The translations under genes were made by a program, and so were the position numbers. This document shows, piece by piece, positions 35,161 through 43,386 of a stretch of DNA of 64,000 nucleotides. The stretch is taken from NCBI GenBank assembly GCA_910585405.1, contig CAJUDO010000003.1:1-64000 (forward strand). The letters run 5' to 3'. Source of the DNA: an uncultured Peptococcaceae bacterium. GTDB taxonomy: Bacteria; Bacillota; Peptococcia; Peptococcales; Peptococcaceae. Positions within the stretch are counted from its first letter, which is position 1, and the number at the start of each line of letters is the position of its first letter. The notes under the pieces are model-generated. The model worked only from the letters and a program-made list of their open reading frames with translations. It did no database searches and was not told where the DNA came from.

Positions 35161-35601
35161 ATGGTGAGTACGACGCGGATCACAAGAGAGGAATTCCTGC
35201 AAAAAATCTTCCAGGACAATTATGAAGATTTGAAAACAAAGGGAACACTGCGCACAGTTCGTTTGAGTGTGCCGGGCACAGAGGTTTGTCTGGCACATAT
35301 TCTCACACCCACCCACACAGAAGTCTACCAAAATCTCGGTCTGCACATCGGTGTTCATGAAGGAGAAGATCACACCGGAGAAACCATCGGTCTGGTTCGG
35401 GTGACACCTTGGGAAGCCGTTGTAATTGCCGCCGACACAGCACTAAAAAGTGCTGACGTACAAATCGGTTTTATGGACCGTTTTTGCGGTTCTCTCATTC
35501 TGACCGGGGAATTGGCGCAAGTAGAAACTGCCGTAAAAGCTGTTGTCAAATTTTTTGAGGAAACACTGCACTTTCATACTTGCCCCATTTATAAAAGTTA
35601 A
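35161..35601 (+). CDS. Second EutS/PduU-family shell protein with N-terminal extension
   Basis: 146 residues from ATG 35161; ATG 35131, overlapping the previous gene, is an alternative. The C-terminal 110 residues match the EutS/PduU fold: RLSVPGTEVCLAHIL, GLVRVTPWEAVVIAADTALKS and GFMDRFCGSLILTGE. About 25 extra residues at the N-terminus (TRITREEFLQKIFQDN) look like an amphipathic helix, the kind of tail that binds cargo or other shell parts in microcompartments. It begins one base after the stop of the first copy. The copies differ widely, so the duplication is old. Confidence 0.88.
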   Translation: MVSTTRITREEFLQKIFQDNYEDLKTKGTLRTVRLSVPGTEVCLAHILTPTHTEVYQNLGLHIGVHEGEDHTGETIGLVRVTPWEAVVIAADTALKSADVQIGFMDRFCGSLILTGELAQVETAVKAVVKFFEETLHFHTCPIYKS

Positions 35602-35634
35602 GAGAACGTCAAATTCAGGAAAGGAAGGGTTCAC

Positions 35635-36153
35635 ATGAAAAAATTATTTTTGATGGGTAGAAGCGAAGCCGGAAAAACTTCCCTGACGCAGGCATTAAAG
35701 GGTGAAGCCCTTCATTACGAAAAAACACAATATGTCAATACCGCTACCGATACCATCGACTCTCCCGGCGAATATGCAGAATCCAAGCATTTCAGCGTAG
35801 GGCTGGCCTGCTTCTCCTTTGAAGCAGACGTGATTGCAGTTGTACAAGCAGCTGATGAACCCTTCAATTTATTCAGTCCAGGCTGCCATGCGTTTATTCA
35901 ACGTCCTCTTATCGGCGTGATTACCAAAATTGACTCGCCTCACGCCAATATCCCCATGGTGAAGCAATGGCTTATCAATATCGGCTGCGAGCAAATTTTT
36001 TTGGTGAACAACAAAACACGGGAAGGCATTGACGCACTGTTGGACTATCTCCGTGATGATTTACCCGTTCTGACCTTAGAACAGGCGAAACACATGCAGC
36101 GCATGGGATTAAACGAGTGGGATCCTCTGCCTGCACAACCTCCGTCCTGCTAA
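35635..36153 (+). CDS. EutP/PduV-family GTPase
   Basis: A 172-residue P-loop GTPase with GRSEAGKTS (residues 8-16), a DSPGEYAE switch II and TKID as base-recognition motif, all typical of EutP/PduV. These proteins associate with microcompartments; PduV has been linked to filament-like movement of compartments. AAAGGAAGGG lies before the ATG. It is the last gene of the shell trio and ends before the terminator at 36242-36277. With no metabolic genes beside it, the trio is either a satellite of a BMC locus elsewhere or an independent use of shell proteins. Confidence 0.92.
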   Translation: MKKLFLMGRSEAGKTSLTQALKGEALHYEKTQYVNTATDTIDSPGEYAESKHFSVGLACFSFEADVIAVVQAADEPFNLFSPGCHAFIQRPLIGVITKIDSPHANIPMVKQWLINIGCEQIFLVNNKTREGIDALLDYLRDDLPVLTLEQAKHMQRMGLNEWDPLPAQPPSC

Positions 36154-36241
36154 ATGGAGCAAATAATTACGTAAAGAATGTGCTGGCATAAACGCTGTCG
36201 TTAAAATTAAAATTGACCGATATACTGAATATCTCAAATAT

Positions 36242-36277
36242 AAAAAAGGGCAGACCATACTATGATCTGTCCTTTTT
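36242..36277. terminator. Bidirectional terminator between BMC trio and spoIVA
   Basis: AAAAAAGGGCAGA (36242-36254) and TCTGTCCTTTTT (36266-36277) form a stem with A/T runs on both sides, between convergent genes. Confidence 0.85.
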
Positions 36278-36291
36278 CACGTTTCCTATCT

Positions 36292-37770
36292 TCAGATAAT
36301 AATGCAAATCAATCCGCCGCTGCCGTCGTTGGTGATGCGGCGTACTGCTTCCTGCAATTTATGCTGTACGTTTTCCGGCATTTTCTGCAATTTTCCTTCC
36401 ATATTCTCCCGCACCAAATCATGCAATGATTTCCCGAAAATATCATACTCCCACATGGCCTGGGGATTTTGTTCAAATTTCTCACTCATATAGCGCACCA
36501 AATCCTCGCATTGCTTTTCCGAGCCCATGAGCGGCGTAATTTCTGTTGTCACATCAGAGCGAATGATGTGCAGCGTAGGCGCGCTGGCCTTTAATCTCAC
36601 ACAGAAGCTTCCACCTTTCTTCATCAGCTCCGGCTCTTCCAGCACCATGTCCTCCATCGTGGGTGTCACCATGCCATAGCCTTTGTCGTGCACATCCTCC
36701 AAGGCCCGCTCCAGCTTGTCATATTCTTTTTTGGCAAAGGCGAATTCCACCGTATTTTTCAAAATATCATGCAGGCCTTTTACTTCCACGCCGCTGACTT
36801 CCTGATACACCCGATAAAATAAATCGTCCTCCGCAGCCATTTCAATGCTGGCCACACCGGTAGCCAAATCCATATGGTCCAGTACAATGTCTTTGACAAA
36901 ATCATAGGCCGACAAGCATTGAATGGATTGGTCAATATCCCGCAAACGTTTGACCTCGCTGATGGCACTGTGCACAGCATCCTCAAATTTGGCGCGCAGC
37001 CAATGATTGCAGTCCAAATCTTCAATCCACTGAGGCAGTCCAATGTTCACTTCTGACACCGGAAATTCAAAAAGAATTTCCTCCAGAATATTCATGATAC
37101 CATCTTCGTCCAATCCCGCCACATTGGTGGGCAGCACTGGCACCTGATAGGCCTCCTCCAACTGCGCCGCCAACTGCAACGTTTCCTCATCCTCAGGATG
37201 GCAGCTGTTGAGCACTACGATAAAGGGTTTATTCAACTCCGTCATCTCCGCTACCACTCGCTGCTCCGCTTCTACATAAGCCTCTCTGGGCAAATCGGTG
37301 ATACTGCCGTCGGTCGTCACGAGAATTCCCATTGTGGAATGGTCCGTAATGACTTTCTTGGTGCCAATCTCTGCTGCTTCTTCAAAAGGAATGGGGTGAT
37401 CATACCAAGGCGTCCGCACCATGCGCGGACCATCAGATTCCATAAAACCCAATGCGCCTTCAATGGCATACCCTACGCAGTCCACCAGACGCACCTTGGC
37501 CTTCACGCCATCCTTCACCTCAATGGAAATGGCGTCATCAGGCACAAACTTTATCTCTGTGGTCATGATTGTTTTTCCGGCGCCGCTCTGGGGCAGTGCA
37601 TCGGTAGTGCGCGCCCGATCATATTCATCACTGATGCGGGGCAATACCACCAAGTCCATAAATTTTTTGATAAACGTAGATTTCCCCGTGCGCACCGGCC
37701 CAACTGCAGAGATATAAATATTACCGCCAGTCCGACTGGAAATGTCCTCAAAAATATTGATATCTTCCAT
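36292..37770 (-). CDS. spoIVA: Stage IV sporulation protein A
   Basis: A 492-residue cytoskeletal ATPase that polymerises on the forespore surface as the base of the spore coat. Walker A is GPVRTGKST (residues 24-32). The TRAFAC-type region includes DALPQSGAGKTIMTTE and KVRLVDCVGYAIEGALGF, and the C-terminus ends in GGLICIII, matching the conserved hydrophobic tail. Full length, with GGAGGG 7 bases before the ATG. It marks the organism as a spore former or a recent descendant of one. It is monocistronic, with a sigma-E-like promoter proposed at 37807-37828. Confidence 0.97.
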   Translation of the reverse strand: MEDINIFEDISSRTGGNIYISAVGPVRTGKSTFIKKFMDLVVLPRISDEYDRARTTDALPQSGAGKTIMTTEIKFVPDDAISIEVKDGVKAKVRLVDCVGYAIEGALGFMESDGPRMVRTPWYDHPIPFEEAAEIGTKKVITDHSTMGILVTTDGSITDLPREAYVEAEQRVVAEMTELNKPFIVVLNSCHPEDEETLQLAAQLEEAYQVPVLPTNVAGLDEDGIMNILEEILFEFPVSEVNIGLPQWIEDLDCNHWLRAKFEDAVHSAISEVKRLRDIDQSIQCLSAYDFVKDIVLDHMDLATGVASIEMAAEDDLFYRVYQEVSGVEVKGLHDILKNTVEFAFAKKEYDKLERALEDVHDKGYGMVTPTMEDMVLEEPELMKKGGSFCVRLKASAPTLHIIRSDVTTEITPLMGSEKQCEDLVRYMSEKFEQNPQAMWEYDIFGKSLHDLVRENMEGKLQKMPENVQHKLQEAVRRITNDGSGGLICIII

Positions 37771-37806
37771 ACAAGCATCCCTCCATACTCTCTCACGCTT
37801 GTTTCA

Positions 37807-37828
37807 TATATATGCCTCGTTTTTCGGG
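37807..37828 (-). promoter_or_regulatory. Possible sigma-E promoter of spoIVA
   Basis: CATATATA (complement of 37807-37814) resembles the sigma-E -10 CATACAnT, about 35 bp before the start codon. The -35 side is poor. spoIVA is sigma-E dependent in Bacillus, which makes the assignment plausible. Confidence 0.35.
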
Positions 37829-37884
37829 ATAGAACAGCGGGAAATTATTTTTTGTTGGAGCTCTACGAAAGATTATTTGCCAAA

Positions 37885-37931
37885 TACAAAAAAAGCCTAC
37901 GGAATACCTGAACTAAAAGTTCTCCATAGAC
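37885..37931 (-). terminator. Terminator of the second reductase operon
   Basis: GCCTACGGAA (37895-37904) pairs with TTCTCCATAGAC (37920-37931), including G-U pairs, and on the minus strand is followed by a run of seven or more T. Confidence 0.65.
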
Positions 37932-37955
37932 TTTTCTCTATTTACTTACTATTGT

Positions 37956-39638
37956 TTAATATTTTTTGCGCCAGCTCATTTCCGGTTTTCCGTCAACATT
38001 TTTCACAGTCAGGAACATATCATCCAGCAGCGGATTGGTGAAGGTATAATCAGAACGTCTGTGCATTGCACGGCTTTCTTTGCGCTCCATCGCTGTAATG
38101 CAAACCAGTTTTCCAACTTCCAGCAAGTCATAGGCTTCCACTGCCCGCATCAATTCATGGGAATCCTTGCAGCACAGCTGCCCTTTTGCATTTTCTTCCA
38201 ACGCATTCAGATTATCTAACCCTGCTTGTAACATAGATTCTGAACGGGGATAATTGATCCCTGCATAGTCATTCATAATCTGCTGTACAGCCATGTTCAA
38301 CTCTTTCCAGGAAGGACCTTGCTTCCGCTCCATAATTTCACTGTAGAAGGCTGTCTGTTTCTGAACCACACTGTGCGCCAATAAATCCTGCTCATATGCA
38401 GCAGTTTCCAAGGCATAAATGGCAGCATTTTCTCCAGAAATCCGACCATAGATAGCCGCACCGCCAATATCTGCACGGAAGTTTCCAACTTCATCGCCCG
38501 CTGCATATAAACCTGGCACATTGGTAGCGCCCTTTTCATCAATTTGAATCCCGCGGCCAATCATAATCGGCTCATACTGTGTGAACTCAACAATGTCTTC
38601 TTTTAAGTCCACATTCTGTTTTTCCATAGCGTCGAGGATTGAGGTATCGCCTTCACATTTCAGCCCCCACAGCATATATTCCATATCTTCTGGAGCTGTC
38701 TCCGTACAGTTCATAAACACCGGACCGGTACCATCCTTATATTTATCTTTAAATACCGAATGCCACACATCTGCTGTCACATCGCCCAGCTCCTTGTTGG
38801 GTTTGGTGACAAAAGGCCCAACCGGTTTTCCATTCCTGTCTGAAAGCACACCAATCCAGGTTGCTTTCCCGCAACGTTCCATATATTTTGGGCCAGCATG
38901 GGTATTGGGAATTTCCAGGTTCACCAGCTCTGCACCAATTTTGTAAGCGGCAATCCGCCCGCCGCCAGCATTGCTTGGACAATGCGCGGTATTAAACATC
39001 ATACCTCCGGTGATAGATGGGTACAGACGGCTGGTATTTCCTGTAGCGGAAATAATGGCTTTTGCCTTGTAAACTTTTATCTCTGGCTCCAATTTTGCAA
39101 TGCAAATTCCCATTGCACCGACAACTTTTCCTGTCTTTTCATCCACTAAAAATTCAGTAATGGGCGTTTTGTTTTCAATCACAACACCTCTTTTTCGAGC
39201 CTGCTCTGTCAACACCGCTTTTTGGTTACAGCCATCATATTTCAAAAAGATTCTCATGCGATCTGGGAAAGCATGGCCATTAAATTCCCATTCACCATGG
39301 GGTCGCATGTTAATACCCCATTTATTCCAATCCTGTACCACTTCAAACGAACGCTCCAGGAAAATGGTCTGCAGCTTGGGATCTGCCCAACCGCCAACCA
39401 TACTTTTGTCCAACTCTTTCCGGCATTCTTCCAGCGTACCACCCTGTGCCTCCTCAATATAACAATTAAAATGGTCATTTCCTGTCGCTCCAGAACCACT
39501 TCTGCGAGAGTCAGACTTGTCACATAAAATTACCTTCGCACCCTGGTCGGCAGCGGCGATGGCAGCCATTAAACCAGCAATCCCACCACCGACGACCAAT
39601 ACATCACATTCTTTTACTTCTTTATTTACAGCGATCAC
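37956..39638 (-). CDS. Fumarate-reductase/AprA-like FAD flavoprotein
   Basis: A cytoplasmic flavoprotein of about 560 residues in the succinate dehydrogenase/fumarate reductase/AprA superfamily. The N-terminal FAD motif VVGGGIAGLMAAIAAADQG is followed by a GSGATGNDHF flavin loop, and near the C-terminus PGLYAAGDEVGNFRADIGGA holds the second FAD contact. No Tat or Sec signal and no heme-binding motif are present, so electrons should come from the ferredoxin-like protein encoded just upstream (13-bp gap), an AprA-AprB-like pairing. There is no sulfate adenylyltransferase here, so true APS reductase is unlikely. The start is GTG 39638 or 39641 after AAGGGGGG. It is the last gene before the terminator at 37885-37931. 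Substrate unknown; an unsaturated or oxidised organic anion is most likely. Confidence 0.85.
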   Translation of the reverse strand: MIAVNKEVKECDVLVVGGGIAGLMAAIAAADQGAKVILCDKSDSRRSGSGATGNDHFNCYIEEAQGGTLEECRKELDKSMVGGWADPKLQTIFLERSFEVVQDWNKWGINMRPHGEWEFNGHAFPDRMRIFLKYDGCNQKAVLTEQARKRGVVIENKTPITEFLVDEKTGKVVGAMGICIAKLEPEIKVYKAKAIISATGNTSRLYPSITGGMMFNTAHCPSNAGGGRIAAYKIGAELVNLEIPNTHAGPKYMERCGKATWIGVLSDRNGKPVGPFVTKPNKELGDVTADVWHSVFKDKYKDGTGPVFMNCTETAPEDMEYMLWGLKCEGDTSILDAMEKQNVDLKEDIVEFTQYEPIMIGRGIQIDEKGATNVPGLYAAGDEVGNFRADIGGAAIYGRISGENAAIYALETAAYEQDLLAHSVVQKQTAFYSEIMERKQGPSWKELNMAVQQIMNDYAGINYPRSESMLQAGLDNLNALEENAKGQLCCKDSHELMRAVEAYDLLEVGKLVCITAMERKESRAMHRRSDYTFTNPLLDDMFLTVKNVDGKPEMSWRKKY

Positions 39639-39651
39639 CACAAATCCCCCC

Positions 39652-39888
39652 TTAGTTTGCTTTTGATACATTTGTTGTTTGTAACATATACGGCAACGGA
39701 TACCGCAAATCAATGGCTCCTACTGGACAATCCATCACACATGCACGGCAGTGCCAGCACTCTTCTGGATAACGAACTTGTGGTGTCTGTTTTGGCTCAG
39801 CTGGACCAAACACGTCCATACAACAAATCTGTGCACATTTTGTGCAGCCAATGCATTTTTCTTCATTAATTACTGGTGGCATACTCAC
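39652..39888 (-). CDS. Dicluster 2[4Fe-4S] ferredoxin
   Basis: A 76-78-residue ferredoxin. Cluster one is CIGCTKCAQIC (the residue after the last Cys is Cys, not the usual Pro), and cluster two is CWHCRACVMDCP. The arrangement resembles the small beta subunits that pair with AprA-type flavoproteins. It starts at GTG 39888 or ATG 39882 with AAGGAG upstream, and ends 13 bp before the flavoprotein start, so the two are translated together and probably form a complex. The 105-bp gap to the DASS gene upstream could hold an internal promoter, but none is clear. Confidence 0.9.
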   Translation of the reverse strand: MSMPPVINEEKCIGCTKCAQICCMDVFGPAEPKQTPQVRYPEECWHCRACVMDCPVGAIDLRYPLPYMLQTTNVSKAN

Positions 39889-39993
39889 TCACACTCCTTA
39901 TTTCTTGCAATCCTAATATTAAAAATTGTAATATTATACAAATTTCAAACTATCCTGATATTATCTTTTACTTTGTACATTTAAAACTTGTCT

Positions 39994-41409
39994 TTATAGA
40001 AGACCCAATAGTTTAAACCATGGAATATACAATATAAACCTACCAATAAATAGCACCAACGAACGCACTATCCCAACTTTAATCCAGTTTTTCATTGATA
40101 TTTTTCCATAGCTGAATATCAATAAATCCGACGCTGCCTCATATGGAAATACTGTAGCTCCGCAGGATGTCCAGAATATCATCGTTAAACCATAGGGATT
40201 ACAGCCCAGGTATTCTGCAATTTTTATAATCGGCAGCGTTAAAGTAGAGCCTAATGCCACAGGCGTCATTAACATGTTCCCAAAGAAACAAATAATGAAG
40301 GATATCGCACTCAATCCCATAATTGAATCCGGCAGAAGCGGCATAACCAGATCAACAAATACATCCCCTAATGCCAACGAATTTGCCACATCACCAATTG
40401 CAACACACCCTGCGACCAAGAACAAAGTCGAATAATTGATTTTCTTTGCATCACCGGCTTCCAGCAAACCAATGCCTGGCAAAAATGCCATCAATGCCAA
40501 CAGCATGAATATTTGACCTGGATTGAAAGAATGATAATTACTTGTCAGCAATAAAATCAAAATAACTGCAAACAAAACAGTTGCTTTTTTCTCTTGCGCA
40601 TCAGGCTTTCCTAACGTTTTATATTGCTCCTTGATGTATGCATAGATTGCTTGGCTATCCATTTTCTTTGATTCCTTGCCATCATGATTTCTAAACATTA
40701 ACGCAATCAATAAAAATGCTGCAACAATCTCAATTATCCCTGGAATCATATTATAAAAAGCCCATTCAGCCCAACTAATAGGATATCCAGCACTCTCCAA
40801 CACACCGGCAACCACCAGATCGCTATTTGTCCCTGTCATCAACATATAACTGCATCCTGTAGCCGCCAGGCCTACAACAGAAAACAGAATAATCGCATGT
40901 TTCTTATCTGCTTCCCATTCCATAGCATCCGCCAAACTTAATGCTATGGAGCCAAACAACGCAGCACGAGCTACTGCCGCAGGAACAAAGGCCGCGATGA
41001 TAGCGCCAGCAACAATCAACATTGCCATTACTACATAAAAATTACCTTTTCCGACAATCATCAGACTATATGCCAACCGTTTGCTCAAACCTGTTTTGTT
41101 CATAATTTGTGCTACTAACAAAGAGCCCAATAAAACCCACGGTACCTGTTGTGTCCATGCACTAAACACCGTTGCCGCAGGAGCTACAGACAATAACCAA
41201 TATCCAGTTGGTATGGACAGAGCCGCTACAAACGCTGGCACTAGCTCGAACGCCATCATATAAATACCTGCCACGGAAATCATACAAAAGTGTTTCACTT
41301 GTTGGGTATAAACATCTCCGCACGGAATCATCCATAAAGCTACTAACACGATGAGCAAAATGGCCCACTTAACTTTTTGCATCGTTGTCATTTTTATACT
41401 TTCACTCAT
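39994..41409 (-). CDS. DASS/SLC13-family anion permease
   Basis: A 471-residue permease with about 12 membrane helices. DASS-like features include TGTNSDLVVAG in the middle and SCGATVFPYEAASDLLIFSYG near the C-terminus, the latter matching SNFVLPYES in the 8112-9509 paralogue. The ATG follows GGGGATGAG. It sits between the OYE pair and the ferredoxin-flavoprotein pair in one minus-strand run (24 bp after the second OYE gene), which ties its cargo to both enzyme sets. Cargo is probably a carboxylate or other organic anion. Confidence 0.85.
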   Translation of the reverse strand: MSESIKMTTMQKVKWAILLIVLVALWMIPCGDVYTQQVKHFCMISVAGIYMMAFELVPAFVAALSIPTGYWLLSVAPAATVFSAWTQQVPWVLLGSLLVAQIMNKTGLSKRLAYSLMIVGKGNFYVVMAMLIVAGAIIAAFVPAAVARAALFGSIALSLADAMEWEADKKHAIILFSVVGLAATGCSYMLMTGTNSDLVVAGVLESAGYPISWAEWAFYNMIPGIIEIVAAFLLIALMFRNHDGKESKKMDSQAIYAYIKEQYKTLGKPDAQEKKATVLFAVILILLLTSNYHSFNPGQIFMLLALMAFLPGIGLLEAGDAKKINYSTLFLVAGCVAIGDVANSLALGDVFVDLVMPLLPDSIMGLSAISFIICFFGNMLMTPVALGSTLTLPIIKIAEYLGCNPYGLTMIFWTSCGATVFPYEAASDLLIFSYGKISMKNWIKVGIVRSLVLFIGRFILYIPWFKLLGLL

Positions 41410-41433
41410 ATTTTCTCATCCCCTAACAATTTC

Positions 41434-43365
41434 TTAAATTATCCGTCCAACTTCAGCCCCATCGCGAATTGCATATAGGGCATCCCCGATGCGTTTACAA
41501 TCACCAATCATACAATACTTAAAATTCAATTCTTCTAAGTCTTTCTTCAGACTATCTTCCGGTTTCGTTCCAACTGCTAAAACAATCGTATCCGCTTGAA
41601 GTGTAAGTAGGCTTGTGCTGCATAATACGTCTACCCCAGAAGATGTGAAACTAACTACTGGTGTGTTGTAGTGCAACTCCACATGATTTTCATGCATAAG
41701 ATTCAAATAATGATCAAATAGTAGTGGATTTTGTCCTTTTCCTATTTCAGCCATGTCCACAATAGAAACATGTTTTCCTTGAGCCGCTAATTTTGCCGCT
41801 ACTTCCATTCCGATATAACGTCCGCCAACAACCACCACTTCGTCGCCAACTTGTACCTTATCCATAATGACATCGTTTCCTTGTACCACTTGCACGTCAC
41901 CTAATGGAAAATCAAAATGCAGCTCCCGTGGCAATGCGCCTGTTGCTAAAATTGTTACATCTGGATTAAAATTGCGTAAATAATTTTTATCTACAGTTGT
42001 CCCCAGACAGACTTTCACACGATTTTTCTCTAATTGTCTCTTTTTAAAAGGTATCAATAGCTTATAATCACCCTTCTCTTCCCCATGAGAAGCCACAATC
42101 CATTGCCCGCCTAATTCTTTGTTTTGTTCACATAATGTCACATCATGCCCTCTTGCAGCTAAGGTAATGGCTGCTTCCATACCTGCCAATCCGCCTCCTA
42201 CTACAAGTATTTTTTTAGGGTCTTCTGCTGCTTCCAAATGGTAAAATTCTTTCTCACGTAAATTTGCCGGATTTACTGTACAAGCGCGATGATACGCCGG
42301 AAACAGTTCTTTTCGTATCCCTTCTGTATAACAATTCATACAGCCAATACATCTCACAATTTCTTGCGTTTGACCTTTAGCGGCTTTTGTAATCCACTCC
42401 GGATCGGCAAACAATGGTCTTCCCAGCGAGACAAAATCTGCATCGCCATTGGCCAGTGTTTTCTCTGCTAATTCAGGAATGCCCATACGAACACTGGCAA
42501 TCACAGTTTTTTCTGGCACAGCCTCTTTAATGGCGCGTACATAAGGCAAAAGCGGACCATAAGAAGTAAAGTATGCCTCTGAGCCATGCATAGACGTTCC
42601 TTTAAATCGTTTCGCAGTAACAGGTTCAAATGCATCTACATAAGGTGCAATTAACTTGGCCATCTCTATCCCATCTTGTATCGTAGTACCATGTTTTATC
42701 AATTCTTGAACCTGCAGATTAAAAATAATGGGATAATCTTCTCCAACTTGTCTGCGCACTTCCTCCAACAGCTCTATTACAATTCGCATTCTATTAGTCA
42801 AACTGCCACCATATTGGTCCTTTCGGCGATTTGTATAAGGAGAAACAAATAAATCCAAAACCTTCTTTGATGTCCCGGTTTGAATACGAATGGCATCAAA
42901 ACCGGCTTGTTTAGCTCTTGCCGCCAATTTCCCAAATTTGTAAATGAAAAATTGAATCTCATCAATTGTCATTTCCTTCGTTTCAAAAGGAAAAATCAAA
43001 TTGGATGGCCCGAGATTTTCCTTTTCATTATATCCATTGTCTCTTAAGCCCATGACGCCTAAAATGGCCATTGTTTTCGTGTCGTTTATTTTCACTTTTT
43101 CTATTTGTTTTGCAAGTATATACGCGGCTTCGTCATCATTAATATTTGCTCTGTTTACCTTTCCAAACATAGAATCATTCAGTCCTGGAAATGTAATTAA
43201 CGCCGGCCCATATTCTTGTTCTGCGCGATATACCATACTATCCACTTCTGCTGCAGTCAAATGTCCTTTATTGTCTCCCAGTCTGAAAGTCATCCCTGGA
43301 TATATAATGCGATTTTTTAATTGTAGATTTCCAATCTTTCCTGGTCTTAAAAGATTTTCTAACAT
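41434..43365 (-). CDS. OYE/2,4-dienoyl-CoA-reductase-type Fe-S flavoenzyme, paralogue B
   Basis: A 643-residue enzyme with an FMN barrel, a [4Fe-4S] site (Cys339, 342, 345 and 362) and a C-terminal FAD/NAD(P)H module with GGGLAGMEAA and GGRYIGMEVA. It is the tandem partner of the next gene upstream, clearly paralogous across the full length. The active-site segment is unusual: where most relatives have His-x-x-His/Asn-Gly-Tyr, this protein reads IQTGTSKK with one extra residue, so the His is Gln162 and the Tyr position is Lys. GGAGGAG precedes the ATG, 21 bp after the upstream copy. Predicted to reduce a C=C or similar bond of an imported anion with a non-standard active site. Confidence 0.87.
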   Translation of the reverse strand: MLENLLRPGKIGNLQLKNRIIYPGMTFRLGDNKGHLTAAEVDSMVYRAEQEYGPALITFPGLNDSMFGKVNRANINDDEAAYILAKQIEKVKINDTKTMAILGVMGLRDNGYNEKENLGPSNLIFPFETKEMTIDEIQFFIYKFGKLAARAKQAGFDAIRIQTGTSKKVLDLFVSPYTNRRKDQYGGSLTNRMRIVIELLEEVRRQVGEDYPIIFNLQVQELIKHGTTIQDGIEMAKLIAPYVDAFEPVTAKRFKGTSMHGSEAYFTSYGPLLPYVRAIKEAVPEKTVIASVRMGIPELAEKTLANGDADFVSLGRPLFADPEWITKAAKGQTQEIVRCIGCMNCYTEGIRKELFPAYHRACTVNPANLREKEFYHLEAAEDPKKILVVGGGLAGMEAAITLAARGHDVTLCEQNKELGGQWIVASHGEEKGDYKLLIPFKKRQLEKNRVKVCLGTTVDKNYLRNFNPDVTILATGALPRELHFDFPLGDVQVVQGNDVIMDKVQVGDEVVVVGGRYIGMEVAAKLAAQGKHVSIVDMAEIGKGQNPLLFDHYLNLMHENHVELHYNTPVVSFTSSGVDVLCSTSLLTLQADTIVLAVGTKPEDSLKKDLEELNFKYCMIGDCKRIGDALYAIRDGAEVGRII

Positions 43366-43386
43366 AGATTCTCCTCCTTCAGCAAA

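Noticed and set aside
37956..39888. A true APS reductase (AprBA) for dissimilatory sulfate reduction
   Set aside because: No sat, dsr or qmo genes are near, the ferredoxin is shorter than AprB and lacks its tail, and the flavoprotein N-terminus fits a broader reductase family.
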